Shown here: piece after piece, positions 11,327-21,552 of the stretch
Position numbering within the stretch: position 1 is the first letter of the stretch
Layout of the letters: each line of letters opens with the position of its first letter
Origin: Zoogloea sp.
GTDB taxonomy: Bacteria > Pseudomonadota > Gammaproteobacteria > Burkholderiales > Rhodocyclaceae
DNA: 64,000 nucleotides
Direction of reading: 5' to 3'
Assembly: GCF_030157465.1 (NCBI RefSeq)
Contig: NZ_JAOAUU010000167.1
Location: forward strand, 18,906 to 82,905
Translations under genes and position numbers: made by a program
The notes under the pieces: model-generated
What the model saw: only the letters and a program-made list of their open reading frames with translations
Database searches by the model: none
Told to the model about the DNA's origin: nothing

Positions 11327-12061
11327 CTACCTGAGCAGCGGGGCCAGCAGGGGCAGCAGCCAGGGCAGGGTGAGGGCGGTGAACAGGCCGTTGATGCCCA
11401 TCGCCAGCGCGGCAAACGCGCCGGTTTGTTCGCTGAGTTGAAAGGCCCGGGCGGTGCCGATGCCGTGGGAGGCGAGCCCCATGGCAAAGCCGACGCTGGC
11501 TTCATCCTTCACGCCGAGGCACCGAAGGATGCCGGTGGCGAATATGGCACCGAAGATTCCGGTGAGGATGACGAACACCGCCGTGAGCGATGCCAGCCCG
11601 CCGAGGCGTTCGGCAATGCCCATTGCGATGGGGGTGGTGACTGACTTGGGGGCCAGTGAGGCCAGGGTCGGGGCGCTTGCGCCCAGCCATGCGCCGATGG
11701 CATAGGCCGACAGCCCCGCGACGAGGGAACCGACCACGAGCGCGACGATGAGCGGCCCGCTCATGGCGAGGAGCCGCTTGAGCTGGGCGTGCAGTGGCAC
11801 GGCGAGGGCGACGGTGGTCGGCCCGAGCAGGAAATGCACGAACTGGGCGCCGTCGAAATAGCGCTGGTAGGGCGTGCCGGTGGCCAGCAGCAGGGCGACC
11901 AGGATGCTCACCGAGATCAGCACCGGATTGACTGCCGGATGCCCGCCGGACTTGCGGTGCAGGAATACGGCCAGCAGGTAGATCGCCAGGGTGAGGGTCA
12001 GCCACAGCAGGGGCTGGGCGGAGAGGTAAACCCAGATTTCCGTCATGCTGTCGGGCGTCAT
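11327..12061 (-). CDS. LrgB/CidB family membrane protein
   Basis: LrgB-type sequence (NPVLISVSILVALLLATGTPYQRYFDGAQFVHFLLGPTTVALAVPL, KSVTTPIAMGIAERLGG). Confidence 0.87.
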   Translation of the reverse strand: MTPDSMTEIWVYLSAQPLLWLTLTLAIYLLAVFLHRKSGGHPAVNPVLISVSILVALLLATGTPYQRYFDGAQFVHFLLGPTTVALAVPLHAQLKRLLAMSGPLIVALVVGSLVAGLSAYAIGAWLGASAPTLASLAPKSVTTPIAMGIAERLGGLASLTAVFVILTGIFGAIFATGILRCLGVKDEASVGFAMGLASHGIGTARAFQLSEQTGAFAALAMGINGLFTALTLPWLLPLLAPLLR

Positions 12062-12450
12062 TGCGCGTCCTTCTTGTGGCGGGTGAGCCGGTGCAGCGTG
12101 AGGCCGGCGGCAACAATGCCGAGCACGGTGCTGGCCACGAGGGCGATGGCGATCGGCCAGGCTTCATCGGCGAGCCGGCCCACGTGGAGCATGACACCGG
12201 TGCCGGCCGGCACGAACATCAGCGAGAGGTTCTGCAGCAGGGTGCCCGATGTATGGCGCAGGGGCTCGCCCGGCCCCCGGCGGATGATCAGCCAGACGAG
12301 CAGGAGCGCCATGCCGATGACCGGGCCGGGAACCGGCAGGTGAAGGGCAACGCGCAGGGCTTCGCCGGCGAGCTGGAAAGCGAGGAGGGTGGCGAGAGCG
12401 GCAATCATGGCTGGCGCTGGGTTTTGGGGGCGGGAAGCGAATGGTCTCAA
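12058..12450 (-). CDS. CidA/LrgA family membrane protein
   Basis: LPVPGPVIGMALLLVWLI, LLQNLSLMFVPAGTGVMLH; overlaps the lrgB-like gene by 4 nt. Confidence 0.85.
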   Translation of the reverse strand: MRPFASRPQNPAPAMIAALATLLAFQLAGEALRVALHLPVPGPVIGMALLLVWLIIRRGPGEPLRHTSGTLLQNLSLMFVPAGTGVMLHVGRLADEAWPIAIALVASTVLGIVAAGLTLHRLTRHKKDAQ

Positions 12451-12466
12451 AAAACCTTCACAAAGA

Positions 12467-12495
12467 AAAAGAGCCGCGCGAGGCGCGGCTCTTCG
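12467..12495 (-). terminator. Rho-independent terminator downstream of dctP-like gene
   Basis: agagccgcgc-gag-gcgcggctct hairpin; U-rich tract on the minus strand. Confidence 0.65.
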
Positions 12496-12513
12496 GTGCC
12501 GGGGCTGACGGGC

Positions 12514-13617
12514 TTATTTCTTGGCGGCCTTGGCGTTGCGGTTTGCCTGTTGCATGAAGTTGTCGTAGCGGTTTTCGGCTACGGCGAACCATTGCAGCTG
12601 GTCTTCGCGGAATTTCTTCCAGGGTTCGTAGATCTTCTTGAACTTGGGGTTCTTGGCCGCGGTTTCTTCGTAGAGCTCATGGGCGGCCTTGTAGGCGGCA
12701 GCCATGACGTCGTTCGGGAAGGGGCGCAGCTGGGTGCCGGACCCGACGAGTTGCTTGAGGGCGTTCGGGTTTTTGGCGTCGTAGCGGGCCTGCATTTCGG
12801 CGTGGGCGTAGAGGCAGGCATCTTCCAGGATGGTCTGGTATTCCTTCGGGAGGGAGGCCCACTGCTTCTGGTTTACATACAGGGAGATCTGCGGGCCGCC
12901 TTCCCAGAAACCCGGGTAGTAGTAGTACTTGGCAACCTTATTGAAGCCGAGCTTCTGGTCGTCGTAGGGGCCGATCCATTCGGCGGCGTCGATGGTGCCT
13001 TTTTCGAGCGCCGGGTAAATGTCGCCGCCCGGAATTTGCTGGGGCACGACGCCGAGTTTGGCGAGCACCTGCCCGGCAAAGCCGCCGCAGCGGAACTTGA
13101 GGCCCTGCAGGTCTTCAACGGTCTTGATTTCCTTGCGGAACCAGCCGCCCATCTGGGCGCCCGTATTTCCGCAGGGGATGTTGTAGATGTTGTATTCCTT
13201 GAAGAACTCGCGGAACAGCTCGAGGCCGCCGCCGTCCATCATCCAGGCCGTTTGCTGGCGGCTGTTGAGGCCGAACGGAATGGCGGTGTCGAGAGCGAAG
13301 GTGGGATCTTTGCCGACAAAATAGTAGGAGCAGGTGTGGCCGCATTCGACGGTGCCATCCTTGACGGCATCCATCACGCCGGGGCCCGGAACGATTTCAC
13401 CAGCCGCGAAGACCTGGATCTGGAACTTGCCGCCCGTGGCTGCGGCTACGCGCTTGGCTACCACGTCGGCGCCGCCGAAGATGGTGTCGAGGCTCTTCGG
13501 GAAGCTCGAGGCCAGGCGCCATTTGATGGTCGGCAACTCGGCTGCAAGTGCAGGTGCTGCAACAACTCCGGCAGCAACGCCGGCGCTGGCTTTTTTCAGA
13601 AATGAACGTCGTTCCAC
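12514..13617 (-). CDS. TRAP transporter substrate-binding protein (DctP family), copy 1
   Basis: Tat-like leader MERRSFLKKASAGVAAGVVAAPALA; DctP-like GGWFRKEIKTVEDLQGLKFR. Confidence 0.87.
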   Translation of the reverse strand: MERRSFLKKASAGVAAGVVAAPALAAELPTIKWRLASSFPKSLDTIFGGADVVAKRVAAATGGKFQIQVFAAGEIVPGPGVMDAVKDGTVECGHTCSYYFVGKDPTFALDTAIPFGLNSRQQTAWMMDGGGLELFREFFKEYNIYNIPCGNTGAQMGGWFRKEIKTVEDLQGLKFRCGGFAGQVLAKLGVVPQQIPGGDIYPALEKGTIDAAEWIGPYDDQKLGFNKVAKYYYYPGFWEGGPQISLYVNQKQWASLPKEYQTILEDACLYAHAEMQARYDAKNPNALKQLVGSGTQLRPFPNDVMAAAYKAAHELYEETAAKNPKFKKIYEPWKKFREDQLQWFAVAENRYDNFMQQANRNAKAAKK

Positions 13618-13783
13618 TTTGTCTCCTTTTTATTGCGCTGCGAAAGTTGAATCGATTATTGATGAGGCCCGGGGAGCCCTGACATTACGGAAAACCCTAT
13701 GCTGCTTTGCGGAAAAAACGATGCTTGATACGGGTGCTCATGCCGGTCCCGCCGGGGTTTGCCCGGCGGGGCTGTTTCGATGA

Positions 13784-14887
13784 TTACTTCTTGGCGCGTG
13801 CGGCGTTGTGGCGTGCGGCCTGCATGAAGTTGTCGAAGCGGTTTTCGGCCACGGCAAACCATTGCAGTTCTTCGTCGCGGAATTTTCTCCAGTGATCGTA
13901 AATCTTCTTGAACTTCGCGTTCTTGGCCGCGGTTTCTTCGTAGATTTCGTTGCTGGCCTTGTAGGCTGCGTTCATCACGTCATTGGGGAAGGGGCGCAGT
14001 TGGGTGCCGGCGCCGATCAGCTGCTTGAGTGCCGTGGGGTTGCGTGCATCGTAACGGGCCTGCATTTCGGCGTGGGCATACAGGCAGGCGTCTTCCAGGA
14101 TGGTCTGGTATTCCTTGGGCAGCTCGGCAAACTTCTTGGCGTTGATGTACATGGAGAGCTGGGCGCCGCCTTCCCAGAAACCCGGGTAGTAGTAGAACTT
14201 GGCGACGCGGTTGAAGCCGAGCTTCTGGTCGTCGTAGGGCGAGACCCATTCGGCGGCGTCGATGGTGCCTTTTTCGAGCGAGGGGTAAATGTCGCCCGCG
14301 GGGATTTGCTGAGGAACGACGCCTAGCTTGGCGAGCACCTGACCGGCAAAGCCGCCGATACGGAACTTGAGGCCCCTGAGGTCTTCAACGGTCTTGATCT
14401 CCTTGCGGAACCAGCCGCCCATCTGGGTGCCGGTGTTGCCACAGGGAATGTTGTAGATGTTGTAATCCTTGAGGAATTCGCGCATCAGCTCAAGTCCGCC
14501 GCCGCTCAGCAGCCAGGCGCTGTGCTGGCGGCTGTTGAGGCCGAAGGGGATGGCGGTATCGAAGGCGAAGGTGGGATCCTTGCCGATGAAGTAGTAGGAC
14601 GCCGTATGGCCGCATTCGACGGTGCCGTCCTTGACCGCATCGAGCACGCCGGGGCTGGGTACGATCTCGCCGGCGGCGAAGAGGCTGATCTGGAATTTGC
14701 CGCCTGTGGCTGCAGCCACGCGCTTGGCGACGGTTTCGGAGGCGCCGAAGATGGCGTCCAGGGTTTTCGGGAAGCTTGAAGCCAGACGCCACTTGATGGT
14801 GGGCAGTTCGCTGGCCAGGGCCGGAGCGGCCGCGGCGCCAACGGCAATACCAGCGCCGGCCTGTTTCAGGAAGGAACGCCTTTCCAT
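13784..14887 (-). CDS. TRAP transporter substrate-binding protein (DctP family), copy 2
   Basis: Start MERRSFLKQAGAGIAVGAAAAPALA at 14887 inside longer ORF; aligns almost collinearly with copy 1. Confidence 0.87.
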   Translation of the reverse strand: MERRSFLKQAGAGIAVGAAAAPALASELPTIKWRLASSFPKTLDAIFGASETVAKRVAAATGGKFQISLFAAGEIVPSPGVLDAVKDGTVECGHTASYYFIGKDPTFAFDTAIPFGLNSRQHSAWLLSGGGLELMREFLKDYNIYNIPCGNTGTQMGGWFRKEIKTVEDLRGLKFRIGGFAGQVLAKLGVVPQQIPAGDIYPSLEKGTIDAAEWVSPYDDQKLGFNRVAKFYYYPGFWEGGAQLSMYINAKKFAELPKEYQTILEDACLYAHAEMQARYDARNPTALKQLIGAGTQLRPFPNDVMNAAYKASNEIYEETAAKNAKFKKIYDHWRKFRDEELQWFAVAENRFDNFMQAARHNAARAKK

Positions 14888-14952
14888 GATGTTTCCTCTT
14901 CTTTCTGTTTGACGAACGGTAAAGCGAATCATTCGGGCTGGATCCGCCGGGC

Positions 14953-16293
14953 TCAGGCGCCGGCGACGGTCATGCGGTCGACGAGAATCGAGCCACAGTG
15001 CTTGGAGCCGCGCACCAGCACATCGGAGCCGATTTCCTGGATGCCCATCAGCATGTCCTTCAGGTTGCCGGCGATGGTGATCTCGTGCACCGGGTACTGG
15101 ATGATGCCGTTTTCGACCCAGAAGCCGGCCGCACCGCGGGAGTAGTCGCCGGTGACGTAATTGACACCGTGGCCGAGCAGCTCGGTGACGAGCAGGCCGC
15201 GGTCCATCTGTTTGAGCAGGCCGTTGAGATCGTGCTGGCCGGGCTTGACCAGCAGGTTGTGGCTGCCGCCGGCATTGCCGGTGGTCGTCATGCCGAGCTT
15301 GCGGGCCGAGTAGGTGCTGAGGAAATACCCCTGCAGCACGCCGTCGATGATGATCTCGCGGTCTTTCGTGGCCACGCCGTCGTCGTCGAAGGGGCTGCTG
15401 GCGAAGGCCTTGGCCAGATGCGGACGTTCGGAAATCTGGATGTGCGGGCGGAAAACCGGCTTGCCCAGGCTGTCCATCAGGAAGGTGGATTTGCGGTACA
15501 GGGCGCCGCCGCTGACCGCATGCACGAACGCGCCGATCAGGCCTGCAGCCAGCGGGGCTTCGAAAAGCACCGGCACTTCGCAGGTGGGAATCTGCCGGGC
15601 GCCGAGGCGGGCCAGGGCGCGACGGGCGGCAAAGGTGCCGATTTCGTCGGCGGGGGCCAGTTCGGAGGGGTCGCGCTTGGTGGTGTACCAGTCGTCCCGC
15701 TGCATGTCGTCGCCTTCGCCGGCGATCACCGAGCACGACAGGTAGTGCCGCGAGCTGGCGTAGCCGCCCATGAAGCCGAGGCTGTTGGCCGAGATGAAGT
15801 GGGATTCCTGCATCGAGATGCTGGCCCCTTCCGAGTTGCGGATCTCGGGGCTTACCGCAAAGGCTGCCTGCTCGCAGCGACGGGCGATTTCGATGGCTTC
15901 CTCGACCGGGATTTTCCACGGGTGGTACAGATCGAAATCGGGGAACTCCCTGGCCAGCAGCGCTTCGTCGGGCAGGCCGGCGGCGGGGTCGGGGGCGGTG
16001 AAGCGGGCGATCGACACGGCTGCGTCGACGGTGGCCTTGAGGGCGTTTTTCGAGAAATCGGAAGTGCTGGCGTAGCCGCGCTTCTGGCCGTCGTAGATGG
16101 TGACGCCAACGCCCTTGTCGCGGTTGTATTCGATGGTGTCCACCTCGTCGCGGCGGACGCTGACGGACTGGCCGAAGCCCTCGGAGACATCGACCTCGCA
16201 GGATGTCGCGCCGCGCTTTCTGGCGAAATTGAGAATGTCCTCGGCGATGGTCTTGAGTTTGTCCTGAGTGAAGCTAAAACGGGTGTCGGCCAT
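14953..16293 (-). CDS. pmbA: Metalloprotease PmbA/TldE
   Basis: Start MADTRFSFTQDKLKTIAEDIL at 16293; PmbA-type sequence (EVDVSEGFGQSVSVRRDEVDTIEYNRDKGVGVTIYDGQKRGYASTSDFS). Confidence 0.9.
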   Translation of the reverse strand: MADTRFSFTQDKLKTIAEDILNFARKRGATSCEVDVSEGFGQSVSVRRDEVDTIEYNRDKGVGVTIYDGQKRGYASTSDFSKNALKATVDAAVSIARFTAPDPAAGLPDEALLAREFPDFDLYHPWKIPVEEAIEIARRCEQAAFAVSPEIRNSEGASISMQESHFISANSLGFMGGYASSRHYLSCSVIAGEGDDMQRDDWYTTKRDPSELAPADEIGTFAARRALARLGARQIPTCEVPVLFEAPLAAGLIGAFVHAVSGGALYRKSTFLMDSLGKPVFRPHIQISERPHLAKAFASSPFDDDGVATKDREIIIDGVLQGYFLSTYSARKLGMTTTGNAGGSHNLLVKPGQHDLNGLLKQMDRGLLVTELLGHGVNYVTGDYSRGAAGFWVENGIIQYPVHEITIAGNLKDMLMGIQEIGSDVLVRGSKHCGSILVDRMTVAGA

Positions 16294-16360
16294 GGCTTTC
16301 CGGGTTGAGGCTGGGCTAAAGGCTATAATCTTACCCTCACAGAGCACTTCACGCGCCCAG

Positions 16361-16927
16361 ATGGCCAAGCACAAATACTCCCCAGACGAAGAATACGATG
16401 GTCCCAGCAAGTCGCAACTCAAGCGCGACAGCACCGCCCTGCAGGATCTCGGCCGCGAACTGGCCGAACTTGGCAAGGAGCGGCTGGCCAAGGTGCCCAT
16501 CGACGAGGATCTTCGCGATGCGGTCAAGGATTACCAGCGTTTCACAGCCCACGAGGCCAAGCGCCGACAACTTCAGTACATCGGCAAGTTGATGCGCAAC
16601 GTCGATCCCGAACCGGTTCGCGCTGCGCTGGACGCCTTCAAGGGTGTTTCGGCGGTCGAGACGGCCAGGATGCACAAGCTCGAGGCCCTGCGCACCAAAC
16701 TGATCGAAGACGAGAAGACGCTGCACGGCATCGCCGAAGCCCATCCGGGCGTCGACCTGCAACAGCTTCGCGTGCTGCGTCGCAACGCGATCAAGGAAAA
16801 AGAAGCCAACAAGCCGCCGCGCGCCTATCGCGAATTGTTCCGCGTGCTGCGCGAACTGGAGGAAGGCGGCGCCGCAGCGGGTTCCGGGGCCTTCGACGAG
16901 GAAGACGAAGCTGGGGACGAGGCATGA
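16361..16927 (+). CDS. darP: Ribosome-associated protein DarP/YjgA (DUF615)
   Basis: MAKHKYSPDEEYDGPSKSQLKRDSTALQDLGRELAEL; divergent from pmbA. Confidence 0.85.
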   Translation: MAKHKYSPDEEYDGPSKSQLKRDSTALQDLGRELAELGKERLAKVPIDEDLRDAVKDYQRFTAHEAKRRQLQYIGKLMRNVDPEPVRAALDAFKGVSAVETARMHKLEALRTKLIEDEKTLHGIAEAHPGVDLQQLRVLRRNAIKEKEANKPPRAYRELFRVLRELEEGGAAAGSGAFDEEDEAGDEA

Positions 16928-17511
16928 GCGAAACCCTGAGGATCGGCCTTGTTTCCATCAGCGACCGCGCTTCCAGCGGCGTGTATGAAGACAAGGGCAT
17001 TCCGGCCCTGCAGGCGTGGTTCGGCAAGGCCCTGGCGTCGCCGTGGATCATGGAAACCCGCCTGATTCCCGATGAACAGGCGGACATCGAGGCTACGTTG
17101 ATCGAACTGTGCGATGTGGCCGGCTGCAACCTGGTGCTCACCACCGGCGGCACCGGCCCGGCGCCGCGCGACGTGACACCCGAAGCCACGCTGGCCGTGG
17201 CACACAAGGTGATGCCCGGTTTTGGTGAACAGATGCGCCAGATCAGCCTGGCTTTTGTGCCCACCGCGATCCTGTCGCGGCAGGTGGGCGTGATCCGCGG
17301 CCAATCCTTGATCCTCAACCTGCCCGGCCAGCCCAAGGCCATCGCCGAAACGCTGGAAGGCTTGAAGGACGCCGACGGCAATCAGAAGGTGCCCGGCATC
17401 TTTGCCGCCGTGCCTTACTGCATCGACCTCATCGGCGGGCCTTACGTGGAAACGAACGACGCGGTGGTCAAGGCGTTTCGGCCGAAATCGGCGATCCGGA
17501 CTAAGGGCTGA
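16924..17511 (+). CDS. mog: Molybdopterin adenylyltransferase
   Basis: LRIGLVSISDRASSGVYEDKGIPAL, LVLTTGGTGPAPRDVTPEAT, LILNLPGQPKAI. Confidence 0.9.
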   Translation: MSETLRIGLVSISDRASSGVYEDKGIPALQAWFGKALASPWIMETRLIPDEQADIEATLIELCDVAGCNLVLTTGGTGPAPRDVTPEATLAVAHKVMPGFGEQMRQISLAFVPTAILSRQVGVIRGQSLILNLPGQPKAIAETLEGLKDADGNQKVPGIFAAVPYCIDLIGGPYVETNDAVVKAFRPKSAIRTKG

Positions 17512-17538
17512 ACTTGAGGAGCGGGCCTGGCCCGCGTG

Positions 17539-18144
17539 TCAGGCCCCGCCGAAAACGGTGTGCAGACCTGCTCTGGCAATCACACCGAGAGCCGCGCAGT
17601 TGAGTGCCACCGTCATCCAGAACACCCGCCGGAATGAAACCTTGCGGGTTTTGTGGCGATACCTGCGCTGCGCCAGCAGCGCCCCCGGCCAACCGCCGAT
17701 CAGTGCAAACAGGTGCAGGGTGTTCTCGGGTGTCCGCCATCTGCCGCTCTCGGCGGAAATTTTGTCCCAGAGGTACATGACGAAGGCGAGGACGCTGGCG
17801 ACGGCGTAAAAGCCGAGCACCGCGAATGGCAATGCGCCGCGTACGCAGGCCGCGGCGAGTGCAAGGACGAAAACCCCGAGCAATACCATCGGCAGCGCGC
17901 TGTCGCCCTGCTGCGCCGCCGCCGCAGGCCTGGCTGCTCCTGCAAAGGCGACATTCCCTGCGCGCGCCCGGCCGTTGGTGTCGAGTTGTAATTCGTAGGT
18001 CAGCAGCACATTTTCGGCTGGCCGCCGGTGGCGCGACGGGAAGGACTTGATATGCACAAAAACCCGCTCACTGCCTCCGTTCGGAGTGATGAAGCCGAAG
18101 CCTTTGTCGTCGTTCCATTGGGTGAGTTTGCCTTGGTAGCGCAT
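17539..18144 (-). CDS. Cold-shock domain / DUF1294 membrane fusion protein
   Basis: N-terminal CSD (GKLTQWNDDKGFGFITPNGGSERVFVHIKSF) and C-terminal DUF1294 (FVMYLWDKISAESGRWRTPENTLHLFALIGGWPGALLAQRRYRHKTRKVSFR). Confidence 0.87.
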   Translation of the reverse strand: MRYQGKLTQWNDDKGFGFITPNGGSERVFVHIKSFPSRHRRPAENVLLTYELQLDTNGRARAGNVAFAGAARPAAAAQQGDSALPMVLLGVFVLALAAACVRGALPFAVLGFYAVASVLAFVMYLWDKISAESGRWRTPENTLHLFALIGGWPGALLAQRRYRHKTRKVSFRRVFWMTVALNCAALGVIARAGLHTVFGGA

Positions 18145-18224
18145 GGGGAGTGATGGACAGGCTGGCTATCCCGGATTTTTTGAACCGCGATTCTAATCGC
18201 ATCCGGGATCTTTCCGTTTTCGTC

Positions 18225-18893
18225 TCACTTCGCGAATATCTTGATCACCTTGCCTTCGAACTTCGGTTTGGGCAGGTAGCCGCCGGCAAGCTGCTTCCGT
18301 CGTTCCTGTTCGCGCCACCAGGCCCGAATTCCGAGCAGCGCCACGGTGATGACCGTATAGACCAGCGGCCAGGTCACGTCCTTCTTTACCAGCCACCAGA
18401 AGTGCACGCAGCCGAGGATCGCGATGGGGTAGATCGCGCGGTGCAGGCTTTGCCAGCGGCGTCCGCCGAGTTTGCGGATGGCGTAGTTGCTGGACGTGAC
18501 GGCCAGCGGAAGCATTAGCATCAGCGCGGCGAAGCCGACGGTGATGAAGGGGCGCTTGATGATGTCCCTGGCAATCGCCTCCCAGTCGAAGAACTGGTCG
18601 AGCCAGACATAGGTGAGCAGATGGCTGACGCCGTAGGCGAAAGTGAACAGGCCGAGCATGCGGCGCAGGCGGATGAGCCAGTGCCAGCCGGTGTATTTGC
18701 GCAGCGGCGTTACGGTGAGGGTGATCAGCAGGAAGCGCAGGGTCCATTCGCCCAGGCTGCGGGTGATCGTCTCGATGGGATTGGCGCCGAGGGTGTCGAG
18801 TTCGAAGCCGCGCCACAACAAAAATGCGGGAATCAGGCAGACGAGGAAGAGCGCGCTCTTGATGGCGGACAGTTGCGGGGAGCTGGGTGTCAT
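18225..18893 (-). CDS. msrQ: MsrPQ system heme-binding membrane subunit MsrQ
   Basis: Ferric-reductase-like TM protein (WTLRFLLITLTVTPLRKYTGWHWLIRLRRMLGLFTFAYGVSHLLTYVWLD), next to msrP. Confidence 0.9.
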   Translation of the reverse strand: MTPSSPQLSAIKSALFLVCLIPAFLLWRGFELDTLGANPIETITRSLGEWTLRFLLITLTVTPLRKYTGWHWLIRLRRMLGLFTFAYGVSHLLTYVWLDQFFDWEAIARDIIKRPFITVGFAALMLMLPLAVTSSNYAIRKLGGRRWQSLHRAIYPIAILGCVHFWWLVKKDVTWPLVYTVITVALLGIRAWWREQERRKQLAGGYLPKPKFEGKVIKIFAK

Positions 18894-18908
18894 GGCAGGG
18901 GCGGGTAA

Positions 18909-19829
18909 TCAGAAGAAGCGGCGTAGATCCATGCCGGAATACATCGCGGCGACCTGGTCGGCGTAGCCGTTGTACATCAGGGTTTTGCGCTTGGTGAATT
19001 CACCGATGCGACGTTCGGTGGCCTGGCTCCAGCGCGGGTGGTCCACGTCCGGATTGACGTTGGAGTAGAAACCGTACTCCGACGGGCCGGCCTTCATCCA
19101 GGCGGTGACGGGCTGTTTTTCCAGGAGGCGGATGGCAACGATGGATTTGCCGCTCTTGAAACCGTATTTCCACGGCACGACCAGGCGCACCGGCGCGCCG
19201 TTCTGCACCGGCAGCACGTCGCCGTAAAGGCCGACGGCAAGGAGCGTGAGCGGGTGGCGGGCTTCGTCGAGGCGCAGGCCTTCGGTGTAGGGCCAGTCGA
19301 GCACACCACGGGTCATGGTGGTCTTGTCGTAGTGGGAAACGAATTCCACGTATTTGGCGCTGCCCTGCGGATCGGCCTGTTTGAGCAGCGTGGCCAGCGG
19401 AATGCCGACCCACGGAATGACCATCGACCAGCCCTCGACGCAGCGCATGCGGTAGATGCGTTCTTCGAGCGGGGCGAGCTTGAGGATTTCCTCGATACCG
19501 AAGGTGCGCGGCTTGTTGACCAGGCCCTCGATGCGAAGCTGCCATGGCGCAGGTTTGAGGCGATGGGTGTTCTCGGCCGGGTCGGATTTGTCGGTACCGA
19601 GTTCGTAGAAGTTGTTGTAAGTGGTAACGGCCTTGCGTGAAGTCTGGCCTTCGGCGGTGCTCAGCGGGCTGGCCACGAGCGGGCCGAGGGCCGCGTGGGC
19701 ATGGCCGGCCGGCAGCGCGGTGGCGAGTGCCAGGCCGCCTGCCTGGGCGATGAAGCGGCGGCGTGCCCGGTAGACGTCCGGGGCGGTGATCTCGGAGGGC
19801 AGGATGTCGGCAGGGGAGCGGATCAGCAT
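18909..19829 (-). CDS. msrP: Protein-methionine-sulfoxide reductase catalytic subunit MsrP
   Basis: Molybdopterin oxidoreductase ([54 protein letters not shown]). Confidence 0.92.
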   Translation of the reverse strand: MLIRSPADILPSEITAPDVYRARRRFIAQAGGLALATALPAGHAHAALGPLVASPLSTAEGQTSRKAVTTYNNFYELGTDKSDPAENTHRLKPAPWQLRIEGLVNKPRTFGIEEILKLAPLEERIYRMRCVEGWSMVIPWVGIPLATLLKQADPQGSAKYVEFVSHYDKTTMTRGVLDWPYTEGLRLDEARHPLTLLAVGLYGDVLPVQNGAPVRLVVPWKYGFKSGKSIVAIRLLEKQPVTAWMKAGPSEYGFYSNVNPDVDHPRWSQATERRIGEFTKRKTLMYNGYADQVAAMYSGMDLRRFF

Positions 19830-20138
19830 GGCGGCGAGTCCAGTAAAGTGTGTGCTTTAGCGGTAGACGATACAGCGGCCCGGAAATTACGCAGGCGGCA
19901 GATTATTTTTCCGTCGGAGCGGCTTCGCTGCAGACCGCATTCCTGCCGGATCGTTTCGTATTGCGTCGGCGGGCTTGCTGCCGCGGTTTGCGCCTAGCAG
20001 GCGCCAAGCCGACTCTGCTAAACTCAGCGACTGTTCAAGGTCTTCCGCACGCTGCCGTCAAACCGGGTCTTGCCCAGTTCGGGATGCGCGTTTCGCGAGC
20101 CTGCATCCTTTCCCGCAAAGCCTGATTCCGGTTCCCCC

Positions 20139-20882
20139 ATGCGTATTCTGCTGAGCAACGACGACGGTTATTTTGCCCCCGGTCTTCAGGCCCTTGCTGC
20201 CGCCCTCTCCGATGTGGCCAAGATCGATGTAGTGGCGCCGGAGCGTGACCGCAGCGGCGCGAGCAATTCGCTCACGCTCGATCGTCCGCTGTCGCTGCGC
20301 AGGGCGGCCAGCGGTTTTCACTACGTCAATGGCACCCCCACCGATTGCGTGCATCTGGCTGTCACCGGCATGCTCGACGAGTTGCCGGACATGGTGGTGT
20401 CGGGCATCAACCATGGTGCCAACATGGGCGACGACACGATCTACTCGGGCACCGTCGCTGCGGCCACCGAAGGTTTTCTGCTCGGTGTGCCGGCCATCGC
20501 GATTTCCCTGGTTGCCAAGGGTGCGTCCGATTTTTCCGGCGCAGCGCGTATCGCCCGCGAGCTGGTCGAGCGTTATCAGCGCGATCCGGTACGCCAGCCC
20601 ACGCTGCTCAACGTCAATGTGCCCGACCTGCCCTTCGACCAGATCAAGGGCATCCGGGTGACCCGCCTCGGCAAGCGCCACAAGGCCGAGCCGGTGATCA
20701 AGTCCACGACGCCGCGCAACGAAACCGTTTATTGGGTCGGCGCGGCCGGCGGCGCGCAGGATGCCGGTGAGGGTACTGATTTTCATGCGGTGGCCAACGG
20801 CTACGTGTCGGTCACGCCGCTGCAGATCGACCTGACCCACGTCGGCCAGATCGCCGGCATTCGGGACTGGCTCGCCCAATGA
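20139..20882 (+). CDS. surE: 5'/3'-nucleotidase SurE
   Basis: [64 protein letters not shown]. Confidence 0.95.
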   Translation: MRILLSNDDGYFAPGLQALAAALSDVAKIDVVAPERDRSGASNSLTLDRPLSLRRAASGFHYVNGTPTDCVHLAVTGMLDELPDMVVSGINHGANMGDDTIYSGTVAAATEGFLLGVPAIAISLVAKGASDFSGAARIARELVERYQRDPVRQPTLLNVNVPDLPFDQIKGIRVTRLGKRHKAEPVIKSTTPRNETVYWVGAAGGAQDAGEGTDFHAVANGYVSVTPLQIDLTHVGQIAGIRDWLAQ

Positions 20883-21538
20883 CCAGCGAGGTTCTGCGGA
20901 CGGCCCTTGCAAGCTGCCAGCGGGCCCGGGCGCGAATGATCGAGCGCCTGCGCGAGCAGGGCGTGCGTGACGAGCGGGTGCTTGCCGCCATGATGGCGGT
21001 GCCGCGCCAGCTGTTCGTCGAGGAGGCCCTGGCCTCGCGCGCCTACGAAGACACGGCTTTGCCGCTCGGCCTGCAGCAGACCATCTCCCAGCCCTTCGTT
21101 GTGGCGCGGATGATTGAACTGCTGCGCGCCGGCCGCGAACTCGGCAAGACGCTCGAGGTGGGCACCGGCTGTGGCTACCAGGCCGCGGTGCTGTCCCATG
21201 TGGCCACCGAGGTGTATTCGGTCGAGCGCCTCCGCCCGCTGCTCGACCGGGCCCGGGCCAATCTGCGCCACCTGCGACTTCCCAACGTGCGCCTGAAACA
21301 TGCTGACGGTAGCGTTGGCCTGCCGGAAGCGGCGCCTTTCGATACGATCATTGTTGCTGCGGCTGCGCCCAAGGTGCCCCCCGCACTGACCGAACAACTC
21401 GCCGAAGGCGGGCGGCTGATCCTTCCGGTGGGCACCGCGGAGCAGCATCTCGTGCTCATAGAGCGCACGCCCCGCGGCTTCCGAGAAACACGCCTGAGTG
21501 CAGTGCGCTTCGTGCCGCTGTTGCCCGGCACTGAATGA
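20879..21538 (+). CDS. pcm: Protein-L-isoaspartate O-methyltransferase
   Basis: [41 protein letters not shown]; surE-pcm-nlpD-rpoS order. Confidence 0.93.
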   Translation: MTSEVLRTALASCQRARARMIERLREQGVRDERVLAAMMAVPRQLFVEEALASRAYEDTALPLGLQQTISQPFVVARMIELLRAGRELGKTLEVGTGCGYQAAVLSHVATEVYSVERLRPLLDRARANLRHLRLPNVRLKHADGSVGLPEAAPFDTIIVAAAAPKVPPALTEQLAEGGRLILPVGTAEQHLVLIERTPRGFRETRLSAVRFVPLLPGTE

Positions 21539-21552
21539 TTGACCCCTAACGA

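Noticed and set aside
14888-15919. N-terminal extension of the 711-aa minus ORF
   Set aside because: Overlaps pmbA in another frame; the DctP protein begins with a Tat-like leader at 14887.
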